Position numbers and translations under genes: made by a program. The notes under the pieces are model-generated. The model searched no databases. It was not told the DNA's origin and saw nothing but the letters and a program-made list of their open reading frames with translations. DNA of 22,191 bases from IMG/VR virus record IMGVR_UViG_3300042562_001547, positions 1-22,191 of that record. The stretch is one strand, 5' to 3'. The stretch is from a virus. Below, piece after piece: positions 12,531-19,246 of this stretch. Every line of letters begins with the position of its first letter. The first letter of the stretch is position 1.

Positions 12531-13914
12531 CGCATACATAGCAAAATCCGATTTTCGAGAGTTCGTAGAATATACAAAACCAGATTACGATTTTAATTGG
12601 CATCACGAATTACTCATCCAGTACCTGCAAAAGTTCGCAGATGGAGAGATCAAAAAACTGCTCGTTTTTATGCCTCCTCAACACGGAAAGTCAGAGTTAA
12701 CATCGAGGCGATTGCCTGCGTTCCTGCTCGGCAAAAATCCTACATTAAAAATAATCGGCTGCAGCTATAGCTCTGGACTGGCTACGAGTTTTAATAGAGA
12801 CGTGCAGAGGATCATCGATAACGAACTTTATTTTGATATCTTTCCAGATACAACGCTAAACGAGAGTAATGTTCGTACTGTAGCAGCTGGAGGAGGATAT
12901 ATGCGAAACTCTGATATCTTCGAGATAGTAAAACATCGAGGATTTTATAAATCGGTCGGAGTCGGTGGATCTCTTACTGGTACACCTGCAGATATAGGAA
13001 TAATCGATGACCCTATTAAGGATGCGATGGAGGCAGAGTCCTCGACTTATCGGTCTCGTGTGTGGGATTGGTTTACGCAGGTTTTTATGACTCGACTCCA
13101 CAATGATAGCCAGATAATAATTACGCAGACGAGATGGAATCTGGACGACTTATCTGGTAGGATCTTGCGACTAATGAATAACGACGACAGCTGGACTATT
13201 TTGTCGCTGCCAGCTATAGCAGAGGGAGCAGTAAACGAGTACGATCCTCGAGAGATGGGCGAGCCGTTATGGGCAAAAAAGCATTCGTTAAAGCGATTGA
13301 ATGAGATTCGCAGCTCCAATCCGAGAGCATTTCACGCACTATACCAGCAAGATCCAAAACCTTTCGAGGGAGGACTTGTATACAGTAAATTTATAACGAT
13401 AACAAAAACGGAGTTCGATGAGATCAGAGGACTAAATGCGTACGGTCTCGACTTTGGTTATAATGAACCGACTGCGATTGTACATTGTAAGATCGATCTG
13501 GCAAATAAAAAGCTATATATTGATGAAGAGATTTATCGTACTGGATTGACATCTGGTCAGCTCCTGCAGGAATTAAAGGAGAGGAGAATTTCAAGAGGAT
13601 CTGTATTAATTGCGGACTCAGCTCGTCCAGAGATTATAGCAGATCTGCGGCATTCGTTTAATGTAAAACCAACGCCAAAAGGCTCGAACTCTGTTTACTA
13701 TGGAATATTAAAAGTAATGGAGTTCGATATATATATTGTAAATTCAGCAAAAAACGTTATCTTTGAAATCGGACAGTATCGATTTAAAGAGGATAAAGAT
13801 GGCAATCCGACGAACGAAGCTCTGGGAGTGAATGATCACGCAATGGATGCGATACGATATGCTGTTCGATATTTAGTAGAGTCAGGATCTGGAAACGTGT
13901 TAGCGTATGGATAG
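12481..13914 (+). CDS. terL: Large terminase subunit (ATPase plus nuclease)
   Basis: This 477-residue protein has both terminase domains. In the N-terminal packaging ATPase, Walker A is MPPQHGKSE (about residues 64-72) and Walker B is DIGIIDDP (171-178). In the C-terminal RNase H-like nuclease, the acidic residues are Asp324 in YGLDFGYNEPTAIVHC, Asp379 in LIADSARPE, and Asp452/Asp456 in VNDHAMDAIRYA. Length is normal for the family. The protein would translocate DNA into the prohead and cut concatemers. Its start lies in the last 50 bases of the small terminase gene, which implies translational coupling. The 3' end overlaps a small membrane-protein gene by 8 bases. No portal gene follows, unlike the common phage order. 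Confidence 0.95.
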   Translation: MNYASSKQLPVNSKQISAYIAKSDFREFVEYTKPDYDFNWHHELLIQYLQKFADGEIKKLLVFMPPQHGKSELTSRRLPAFLLGKNPTLKIIGCSYSSGLATSFNRDVQRIIDNELYFDIFPDTTLNESNVRTVAAGGGYMRNSDIFEIVKHRGFYKSVGVGGSLTGTPADIGIIDDPIKDAMEAESSTYRSRVWDWFTQVFMTRLHNDSQIIITQTRWNLDDLSGRILRLMNNDDSWTILSLPAIAEGAVNEYDPREMGEPLWAKKHSLKRLNEIRSSNPRAFHALYQQDPKPFEGGLVYSKFITITKTEFDEIRGLNAYGLDFGYNEPTAIVHCKIDLANKKLYIDEEIYRTGLTSGQLLQELKERRISRGSVLIADSARPEIIADLRHSFNVKPTPKGSNSVYYGILKVMEFDIYIVNSAKNVIFEIGQYRFKEDKDGNPTNEALGVNDHAMDAIRYAVRYLVESGSGNVLAYG

Positions 13915-14161
13915 GAAATATTTTATTTTATTTATTGCCTCCTTTATTATCGAGATTGCCAGTACTTTTTATATAGGAGCAGTATCTGCGAGAGATGTCT
14001 GGGCGATGATATTCTGGTCGTTTGTCAGTCCGTTTCTCGGATTGCCTTTTTTGGCCTATCAGATAGATGCGAAGAATAATCTGCAGAGGATTAAACTGGC
14101 ATTATGTTACGGACTCGGTTATGCAGGAGGAGCGGCATTCGTTATTCAATTTCTCTCGTAA
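13907..14161 (+). CDS. Small multi-pass membrane protein, unknown
   Basis: This 84-residue protein has three likely membrane helices (about residues 5-26, 31-51 and 62-82) with a short polar loop DAKNNLQR. It overlaps the terminase gene by 8 bases, and its stop codon is the first base of the repeat region that follows (14160 onwards). The topology is compatible with a holin, but it is not in the lysis position. Similar small proteins with a DVWAMIFWSFVSPFLGLP-like segment occur in other phages without known function. It could also block superinfection. Confidence 0.6.
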   Translation: MDRKYFILFIASFIIEIASTFYIGAVSARDVWAMIFWSFVSPFLGLPFLAYQIDAKNNLQRIKLALCYGLGYAGGAAFVIQFLS

Positions 14162-14410
14162 GTATATCCAAAAGTGCTAAACTTGTTTAGCCGAAATGGC
14201 GTAACTGCAGCGTGTTTTTTCTGATTATTGAATAGGCTAAAATGTAGTAACGATGCAGGATATAGTCGCAGGAGTTAGCAATAATCGCAGTTTAGCCGAA
14301 ATGGCGTAACAAGTATATCCAAAAGTGCTAAACAAATAAAGAAATAAATTATAAAGAATATATTTATTAATAAAGAATAGTAAAGACATTTTTTTTAAAA
14401 AATCTAATTT
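14160..14410 (+). repeat. Non-coding repeat region, origin-like or regulatory, beside ssb
   Basis: This gap of about 250 bases holds two 23-base A repeats (14160-14182 and 14311-14333, beginning AAGTATATCCAAAAGTGC) and two 21-base B repeats (14185-14205 and 14290-14310, beginning GTTTAGCCGAAATGGCG). They are arranged A-B ... B-A. A degenerate B copy lies at 14231-14251 (13 of 21 matches). GCTAAAC-TT-GTTTAGC (14176-14191) forms a perfect dyad at the A-B junction. A tract of about 75 bases of mostly A/T follows (14334-14410). The same elements occur inside the initiator gene (4180-4320). It may be a second origin, a packaging or partition site, or an operator for ssb. No gene is seen in it. Confidence 0.7.
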
Positions 14411-14776
14411 ATGAATAAAGTATTTTTATCTGGTCGGCTTGGCTCGGACTCCGACATCAAAGCAGGAAACGGATCATCGTCGTACACGTTGTTAAATATT
14501 GCTACGACATCTGGATACTACGATGCGAACAAAAAGTGGATCGAACAAACGCAATGGCATTATGTTATCGCTAACTGGTCGGTCGATGCAAAAAAAGGCG
14601 ATCTCGTGATGGTCGAGGGCGAGCTGGTTTATTATACTGCATCTGATGGCATCAAAAAATCTCAGGTACGAGCGAAGTACGTCAAGGCTTATAAAACTAT
14701 AGGAGGGCAGCAGAGAACGCAGGAGGCGGCAACATACGAAGCCGTAGACGTATCTGGAGATGATCTCCCGTTTTAA
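14411..14776 (+). CDS. ssb: Single-stranded DNA-binding protein (SSB)
   Basis: This 121-residue protein has the SSB OB-fold. MNKVFLSGRLGSDSDIK is the typical first strand, followed by TLLNIATTSGYYD, TQWHYVIANW, KKGDLVMVEGELVYY and SQVRAKYVKAYKTI. A short linker then ends in the acidic tip DDLPF, which binds partner enzymes in bacterial SSBs. It is slightly shorter than bacterial SSBs. The gene sits downstream of the terminase genes, directly after the repeat region at 14160-14410, and is far from the other replication genes. That position is unusual and may reflect replication control by the adjoining repeats. Confidence 0.93.
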   Translation: MNKVFLSGRLGSDSDIKAGNGSSSYTLLNIATTSGYYDANKKWIEQTQWHYVIANWSVDAKKGDLVMVEGELVYYTASDGIKKSQVRAKYVKAYKTIGGQQRTQEAATYEAVDVSGDDLPF

Positions 14777-14807
14777 TTATTTCAAAACAAAATTTTAAAT
14801 TAAAATT

Positions 14808-15161
14808 ATGACAGAGCAGGAAAAAGAAATCGGTGCGAAATGGCTTTCGATATTGAATGTTTACAGTTCGGATTTCGGCACAAAAGCATTATTTAATCAA
14901 ACGGCTGCGTATCTGAAAGCTAAACACAATGGCGGCAAAAAAGAATCGAAATTTCAACTTGGCACGAGAAATACGATCCTAACTGAAAAAGTCGAACCTA
15001 AGCCAAAACCGATATCGTTGCTGGAGGCTGCAAAGATTAGAGAGGCAGCAAAGCAAAAAGAGCAGTACGAGGAAGAGGATGTCGATGGGAATATTCTCGC
15101 AATGGATGAGACTGGTACGGATTACGAAAAAGAGTTTAAAAAATCAAAACCGAAAAAATAA
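14808..15161 (+). CDS. Unknown charged phage protein
   Basis: This 117-residue protein has a helical N-terminal part (residues 1-40) and a very charged, probably disordered Lys/Glu-rich remainder (residues 45-117), including EKVEPKPKPISLLEAAKIRE and a basic KKSKPKK end. Its stop codon overlaps the next start codon (TAATG at 15159-15163), so it is coupled to the tail chaperone gene. A structural or scaffolding role is possible, but I recognise no family. Confidence 0.55.
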   Translation: MTEQEKEIGAKWLSILNVYSSDFGTKALFNQTAAYLKAKHNGGKKESKFQLGTRNTILTEKVEPKPKPISLLEAAKIREAAKQKEQYEEEDVDGNILAMDETGTDYEKEFKKSKPKK

Positions 15162-15928
15162 TGTACAATTATTCGACAAGTACTGGCGAAAAATTTACCT
15201 TTCCAGAGGATCTCGATGATATCTCCCTGCAGAAGTATATCGATTATGTACAGCTGACAGAACCGACCAAACCGAAAGAGCTGGCAGAGATGGAAAGACT
15301 ATCGGAAGCGTTGAACGATACAGACAATGATACGCAGCTGGCAAAAGTACAAGAGGAGTTCGATCTGGCGACTGCAGCAATTACCGACAAAATAATGTAT
15401 AAAAAGATTTATCCTTTTTATGCGAGAGTCGTTGCGCATTTTTGTGATGGATTGACTGAGGAAGTTATCCTCGGAGGAAAACAGCAGGGCGATGGAATGA
15501 ATCTCGGAAACTTAACGTATCTGTATCATAAAATCGTTAAAATGCTAAACAATCCCGAAAATCCAGAATACTCTCCTGCGATTGTGGATGCCGATGGAGA
15601 GATCTGGTATCTCCCGAATCGATATATGGAAAAGGCAAAGCTAATCGAGTTCGCTGAGGCATCTCAGTTCGAGGAAAATTTACAGAGTCTTACTGCTGGA
15701 AATTGGCTCGCACTACCTAAAATTATGTGCGTATTAGTTAGGAAAAAGGGAGAGATCTATTCGGACAAATTATTAAAACGAGAAGAGATGTTTCTCGGAT
15801 GGAGTTTAAAAAAATGCCTGCAGGTCGCTTTTTTTTTGCTGAAACGAAGCGAAACATCTTTTATAAATTTAAAAGCCTATACAGCGGCAGCGGATTTGAC
15901 GAGATTAAAGCAGGAGTCGAGCAATTAA
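15161..15928 (+). CDS. Tail assembly chaperone, short form (G-like)
   Basis: This 255-residue acidic, mostly helical protein begins with the strand pair YNYSTSTGEKFTFPEDLDDIS. Its last 40 residues overlap a second open frame (to 16110) shifted by -1. Two slippery heptamers lie in the correct phase within the overlap: A AAA AAA at 15808-15814 and T TTT TTT at 15829-15835. This G / G-T arrangement is characteristic of tail assembly chaperones, which bind the tape measure protein before tail tube assembly. The sequence itself has no familiar motif, so the assignment rests on architecture and on the tail genes downstream. The tape measure gene begins 5.4 kb further on, farther than usual. Confidence 0.65.
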   Translation: MYNYSTSTGEKFTFPEDLDDISLQKYIDYVQLTEPTKPKELAEMERLSEALNDTDNDTQLAKVQEEFDLATAAITDKIMYKKIYPFYARVVAHFCDGLTEEVILGGKQQGDGMNLGNLTYLYHKIVKMLNNPENPEYSPAIVDADGEIWYLPNRYMEKAKLIEFAEASQFEENLQSLTAGNWLALPKIMCVLVRKKGEIYSDKLLKREEMFLGWSLKKCLQVAFFLLKRSETSFINLKAYTAAADLTRLKQESSN

Positions 15929-16110
15929 CATCGGCATTCGGTTGGTATCTTACGATTAAAACTATAGCAGAGAGCGGAATATTTAATCGACCAGATATGA
16001 CTCCTCTCCAATCCGCTGAGATGGCAGATCTATACGAGGCGTTTACTTATTTATCTGCTTGTAAAGCAGAAGCAGAGTATCAGAAGAGGCTGCAGAACGT
16101 TAAAAAATAA
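15799..16110 (+). CDS. T-like extension of the tail chaperone, made by -1 frameshift
   Basis: The frame is open from before 15799 to TAA at 16108-16110 and overlaps the end of the G-like gene. The ATG at 15799 has no leader of its own, so a free start is less likely than a ribosomal -1 shift at 15808-15814 or 15829-15835. Either site would give a fusion of 316 residues, with about 91-98 residues from this frame. The added part is helical (SAFGWYLTIKTIAESGIF, then MADLYEAFTYLSACKAEAEY) and resembles T segments of chaperones in Bacteroidota phages. The T domain normally contacts the tail tube protein. A stable hairpin follows at 16113. Confidence 0.7.
   Translation: MEFKKMPAGRFFFAETKRNIFYKFKSLYSGSGFDEIKAGVEQLTSAFGWYLTIKTIAESGIFNRPDMTPLQSAEMADLYEAFTYLSACKAEAEYQKRLQNVKK
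15808..15837 (+). other. Two tandem -1 frameshift slippery sites
   Basis: Read in the G-like frame, A AAA AAA (15808-15814, codons AAA AAA then TGC) and T TTT TTT (15829-15835, codons TTT TTT then TTG) both fit the X XXY YYZ rule. They are only 14 bases apart and lead into the same downstream frame. Confidence 0.7.
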
Positions 16111-16112
16111 AA

Positions 16113-16136
16113 AACCGAGCCAATTATGACTCGGTT
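16113..16136. terminator. Intergenic hairpin after the tail chaperone genes
   Basis: AACCGAG (16113-16119) pairs with CTCGGTT (16130-16136) around a 10-base loop. On the + strand no T-tract follows, so termination would be poor. On the - strand the stem is followed by a T-rich run, so it could stop antisense transcription. A leader motif begins 9 bases downstream. Confidence 0.5.
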
Positions 16137-16144
16137 CGGTAAAA

Positions 16145-16154
16145 TAACCACAAA
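16145..16154 (+). promoter_or_regulatory. Leader motif TAACCACAAA before the gene at 16172
   Basis: A perfect copy, the only one found in the structural gene region, ending 17 bases before the ATG. This is the longest spacing of the set. Confidence 0.5.
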
Positions 16155-16171
16155 TTACCCAGAAAAAAAAG

Positions 16172-16390
16172 ATGATAACAGTAAAGAGACTCAAATATAT
16201 AAACTATCGTTATAAAATGAGAATAAAAGCGACTATATTTTTCAGAATGATTACAATAATATTCGCTATCTTTGGCGTAATAGGTTATACTGTCGCTATA
16301 ATTGCAGGAACTGATCTCGTGAGAGCTATATCTGCGGTATTGTTATTTGTTACTGGCTACGTTGCTGGCTTAATTCATTCTAAATTATGA
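16172..16390 (+). CDS. Small two-pass membrane protein, unknown
   Basis: This 72-residue protein has a basic N-terminus (residues 1-20) and two likely membrane helices (about 25-46 and 52-69). An internal ATG at 16217 (residue 16, before RIKATIFF) is an alternative start. The leader motif at 16145 favours 16172. It overlaps the next gene by 4 bases (ATGA at 16387). The topology would suit a class II holin or a membrane accessory protein, but the location among tail genes is not typical for lysis. Function is unknown. Confidence 0.6.
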   Translation: MITVKRLKYINYRYKMRIKATIFFRMITIIFAIFGVIGYTVAIIAGTDLVRAISAVLLFVTGYVAGLIHSKL

Positions 16391-16956
16391 ACATAGTTAA
16401 TATTTTAAATCTCTTTAATCAGATTTGCGCAGGCATAAACGCAACAGTTCCGAATACGATAGGATTTTATCACTACGGCTGGTATTCAGATATAAATGCT
16501 AACGTGAGTAATAACTGGACTGGTAACAATAATCTCGGGAGATTATATCCTGCGGTTCAGTTACTGTATCCAACGGCAACAATAGAGGTAAAAGAGAAGA
16601 GCGTTAAAGGATCTATCGACTGCAGGATGATCGTCTCCGCTCCTCAGTACTATGAGAACGATGCCAGTTATAAGAATGAAAGTATTATCGAGACTCAGGC
16701 AAAGCTCGAGGCGCTGGCGGTAAATATCCTATCCGAGTATAATAGGATCGCTCGCACGATGCAAACGGGAGTCCAGAATCCGATTACGATTGATTATCTG
16801 TCCGATGCGCATAACGAAAATCTCGTACTGCTGGATCTAAAATTTCGAATCTGGTACGTTTGGGATTGTCCTACGATTACGGCAGATATTGCAGGACTAA
16901 CGCCTCCGTTCGATACTCTCCCTCCTATAAATACGGATCTCGAAAAACTTACTTAG
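16387..16956 (+). CDS. Putative tail-completion or tail-terminator protein
   Basis: This 189-residue protein has an N-terminal helix (MNIVNILNLFNQICAGI), an aromatic and Asn-rich stretch with YHYGWYSDINANVSNNW, strands around VQLLYPTATIEVKEKSVKGS and a C-terminal strand region LVLLDLKFRIWYVWDCP. The size and the helix-then-strands pattern resemble small neck and tail-terminator proteins of siphophages. Its place before a gp10-like gene supports this. It is followed by the 175-base gap with a promoter at 16969-17007. The family is not certain. Confidence 0.55.
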   Translation: MNIVNILNLFNQICAGINATVPNTIGFYHYGWYSDINANVSNNWTGNNNLGRLYPAVQLLYPTATIEVKEKSVKGSIDCRMIVSAPQYYENDASYKNESIIETQAKLEALAVNILSEYNRIARTMQTGVQNPITIDYLSDAHNENLVLLDLKFRIWYVWDCPTITADIAGLTPPFDTLPPINTDLEKLT

Positions 16957-16968
16957 TAATAGATTTTA

Positions 16969-17007
16969 TCTATAGACTTTGCGTAAACTATAGAAAATAT
17001 AATTTTG
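16969..17007 (+). promoter_or_regulatory. Promoter with embedded dyad, upstream of the tail-completion gene
   Basis: TTTG (16978-16981), 18 bases, then TAATTTTG (17000-17007) fit the Bacteroidota promoter consensus. A perfect 7-bp inverted repeat, TCTATAG (16969-16975) with CTATAGA (16988-16994), flanks the -33 box and enters the spacer, which is a likely operator position. It is the only promoter I see in the structural region. It implies separate control of the tail genes from 17132 on. Confidence 0.7.
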
Positions 17008-17131
17008 AAAATTAAAAAACGCATTTAAGCAAAGATCGGTCGATATAGTGGTAGATTGGATGAGAGAGAAAAATATCGATCAATATAAACGATCGGACAT
17101 TCTGTAACGTAGGTTTTATCTTGTATACTAA
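17008..17131 (+). promoter_or_regulatory. Structured 5' leader of the tail operon
   Basis: GGTCGATAT (17038-17046) pairs with ATATCGATC (17073-17081; one G-U pair) around a 26-base loop. A possible 15-codon ORF, MREKNIDQYKRSDIL, runs 17060-17107 and starts inside this loop. Whether the leader is translated or regulatory cannot be told from sequence alone. Nothing else is seen in this gap. Confidence 0.4.
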
Positions 17132-17677
17132 ATGAGCGCAGAGCAAAATATTTACGAAAATCTGGCGAATGACATCGGAGAGGTCGTATCTGCTGCAGTA
17201 AAGGAGGCGCTACGGCAGCAAGGTAGATCGCTAACTGGTCGGCTATTGAATAGCATAGATTACAACGTAAAGGCGACAATTAACTCGGCATTTATTGAGT
17301 TTACTCTCCTCGATTACGGTATGATTTTAAACTACGGAGTTCCGCCATCTCGGATTCCTTATTCAGAGGGATCGGGAGCAAAAGGATCAAAATATATCGA
17401 CGGACTGAAAGCGTATGCAAAATTAAGATTTCACGTTAACGATAAAACAGCTCTCTCGATAGCTTTTGCCATCGCTCGAAAGCATAAAAAATTCGGGATG
17501 CCTCTGGATCGAAAAACTGGATGGATAGAGAAAGGAATAAAAGAGTCGAACGACGAGGTCGTTGAATTGATAAACGATGCGCTCTCAAAACTTATACAAG
17601 TTATGTTCGTAGGCGCATTTGTAGAAGTAAAGAAAAAAGGATCTGATTCGTTAAAAATTAAATACGTTGATATATGA
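17132..17677 (+). CDS. HK97 gp10-like tail completion / neck protein
   Basis: This 181-residue protein has the features of HK97-gp10-like tail-completion proteins: an amphipathic N-terminal helix (NDIGEVVSAAVKEALRQQGR), a RLLNSIDYNV strand, and a FTLLDYGMILNYGVPPSRIPY segment. A helix with ALSIAFAIARKHKKFGMPLDRKTGWIEKG follows. Such proteins sit at the head-tail junction and complete the neck. It is the first gene behind the promoter at 16969-17007. It overlaps the next gene by 4 bases (ATGA at 17674). Length is a little above the usual range. Confidence 0.7.
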   Translation: MSAEQNIYENLANDIGEVVSAAVKEALRQQGRSLTGRLLNSIDYNVKATINSAFIEFTLLDYGMILNYGVPPSRIPYSEGSGAKGSKYIDGLKAYAKLRFHVNDKTALSIAFAIARKHKKFGMPLDRKTGWIEKGIKESNDEVVELINDALSKLIQVMFVGAFVEVKKKGSDSLKIKYVDI

Positions 17678-17988
17678 CATCTGCAGAAGCTACAGCGCTC
17701 GCTGCCTCCCTTAATGCCTCCCTCGTTACATCTGGAGCGAGCGGCATTGTAAAGTATTCCGTATTTGCTTACTGGGATATTAAATATAATAAATTGTATA
17801 ATGTTGTTTTATATCCGAAGTCCAGAGATGCAAAGTTCGAAACAGCAACGGCATCGGAAAAACTGGCATTCGCCCGAGTATCTTTAATCTCTCAGCTATC
17901 TGCTCCTGCTGCGTACACTACGTTCAATACAACGTTCGAGGCGAATGCTCTGCTGGATACAGAGCTGAATAATTATCTCAAGCCATAA
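17674..17988 (+). CDS. Unknown small tail-region protein
   Basis: This 104-residue protein is Ala-, Ser- and Thr-rich. It has a helical N-terminus (TSAEATALAASLNASLVTSG), a beta region IVKYSVFAYWDIKYNKLYNVV and a polar C-terminus. It is coupled to the gp10-like gene by a 4-base overlap and precedes the large tail protein at 18000. It may be a tail tube accessory or minor tail protein; I do not recognise a family. Confidence 0.5.
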   Translation: MTSAEATALAASLNASLVTSGASGIVKYSVFAYWDIKYNKLYNVVLYPKSRDAKFETATASEKLAFARVSLISQLSAPAAYTTFNTTFEANALLDTELNNYLKP

Positions 17989-17999
17989 AAACATAAAAT

Positions 18000-19241
18000 A
18001 TGCCGCTCGTTATAGCTCCATTATTTGCGTTAAATTCGCAATATCGCCCTAATAAATTTGTGGTATCTCTTACGAGTGCGAATCCTATAGTATTGGCTTA
18101 TGCGAGTATTATCGTTGATCTTAATGGAGTTACAAGCATATCAAAACAGCCGTTTTTTTCATTCGGTACGACTTATTATTTTGAGTTCGATGTCGCTAAG
18201 GTATTGCAGCAATCTTCGCAGCCAAAGAGTCAAAATAAGACGACAATTTTTCCAGATACTCTCGGAATTCCTTACAATGTTTTAAATACTGATATACATA
18301 CGACAGTAGCTTTGATTGTTACATACGCATATATTGATCCAGTTACTGGACTATTGACTCCAGAAGGTACTGTCGACGTTATACCAGATGGATATCCTGC
18401 GATTGCTGGTACGAGACAGACAAGAGACTGGCAAACAATGGGGATGGATTTCTATATCCAAACGTTCGGAGCTGGTACGCCTTTCCTTACGATTGCTCCG
18501 AATCCATATGAAATATGCAACGACGAAAATCATTATTTGACGTTTATTCCTGCAATCTGTAATGCGGTAAGAGTAACGACGAGAGATGATGCAGGAGTTA
18601 CGATCGATAGTGGAATGTTTACAATAATTCCAAATACTGACTACGTTCCAACAACAATCGGAGTCGGGATGCCAAATCTATTAACGCAAACGTATTTTAC
18701 TGGTGCGGTAGATATGACAGATCCGTTAATCGCATCCTATGAAGTACAAGTCGGACAAGCGTTTTTCTTTGGATCTTCGTGGTCGTTTTTCCCTTTTTCA
18801 GAGCTGCGTACTTTTAATGTTATAGATTGCTGCGGAGATAGGAGAGTTCGCCTCCATTGGATGAACCGACTCGGCGGCATCGATGCTTATACCTTTACGA
18901 GCAAAAAAACAGTATCAGAGAAATCAAAAAGCACGATCGGACAAAAGCCTCTATCGTTTGGTTATACTTATCCTCCAGCTACATCATACGACAGAGGACA
19001 GTACAAAATACAAACGGAAGCAATAAAGGAGTACGAGGTCGAAAGTACTTTTTATGATCTTGCCGCTGGTGTATGGATTGCGGAACTCCTTACGTCTCCC
19101 GAAGTTTATATGGAAACGAGCGACGGACTGATTGCTGTCGTTGTAGATGATAGCTCGATAAAATTAGAGGAGAGCGACGAGCTTTTATCTTTATCAGTTA
19201 AGTTCGTAGAATCTAATTATATAAGCGTACAATCGAATTAA
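18000..19241 (+). CDS. Large tail or baseplate-associated protein
   Basis: This 413-residue protein is rich in beta strands with many Thr, Tyr, Phe and Asp residues. The N-terminal half (1-270) looks like beta-sandwich domains. The C-terminal part (about 280-413) has DCCGDRRVRLHWMNRLGGIDAYTF, an AAGVWIAELLTSPEVYMET segment and LSVKFVESNYISVQSN. I associate this pattern with tail-tip or baseplate proteins of Bacteroidota phages. It lies just before another large tail protein and the tape measure. Exact position in the tail is unknown. There is no signal peptide. Confidence 0.6.
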   Translation: MPLVIAPLFALNSQYRPNKFVVSLTSANPIVLAYASIIVDLNGVTSISKQPFFSFGTTYYFEFDVAKVLQQSSQPKSQNKTTIFPDTLGIPYNVLNTDIHTTVALIVTYAYIDPVTGLLTPEGTVDVIPDGYPAIAGTRQTRDWQTMGMDFYIQTFGAGTPFLTIAPNPYEICNDENHYLTFIPAICNAVRVTTRDDAGVTIDSGMFTIIPNTDYVPTTIGVGMPNLLTQTYFTGAVDMTDPLIASYEVQVGQAFFFGSSWSFFPFSELRTFNVIDCCGDRRVRLHWMNRLGGIDAYTFTSKKTVSEKSKSTIGQKPLSFGYTYPPATSYDRGQYKIQTEAIKEYEVESTFYDLAAGVWIAELLTSPEVYMETSDGLIAVVVDDSSIKLEESDELLSLSVKFVESNYISVQSN

Positions 19242-19246
19242 ATAAA

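Noticed and set aside
15799-15813. Independent translation of the T-like frame from ATG 15799
   Set aside because: It has no leader motif or A-rich leader, and two in-phase slippery heptamers offer a better explanation.
17060-17107. A 15-codon ORF in the tail-operon leader as a real gene
   Set aside because: It is too short to judge from one sequence and lacks the leader motif. It is mentioned only as part of the leader.
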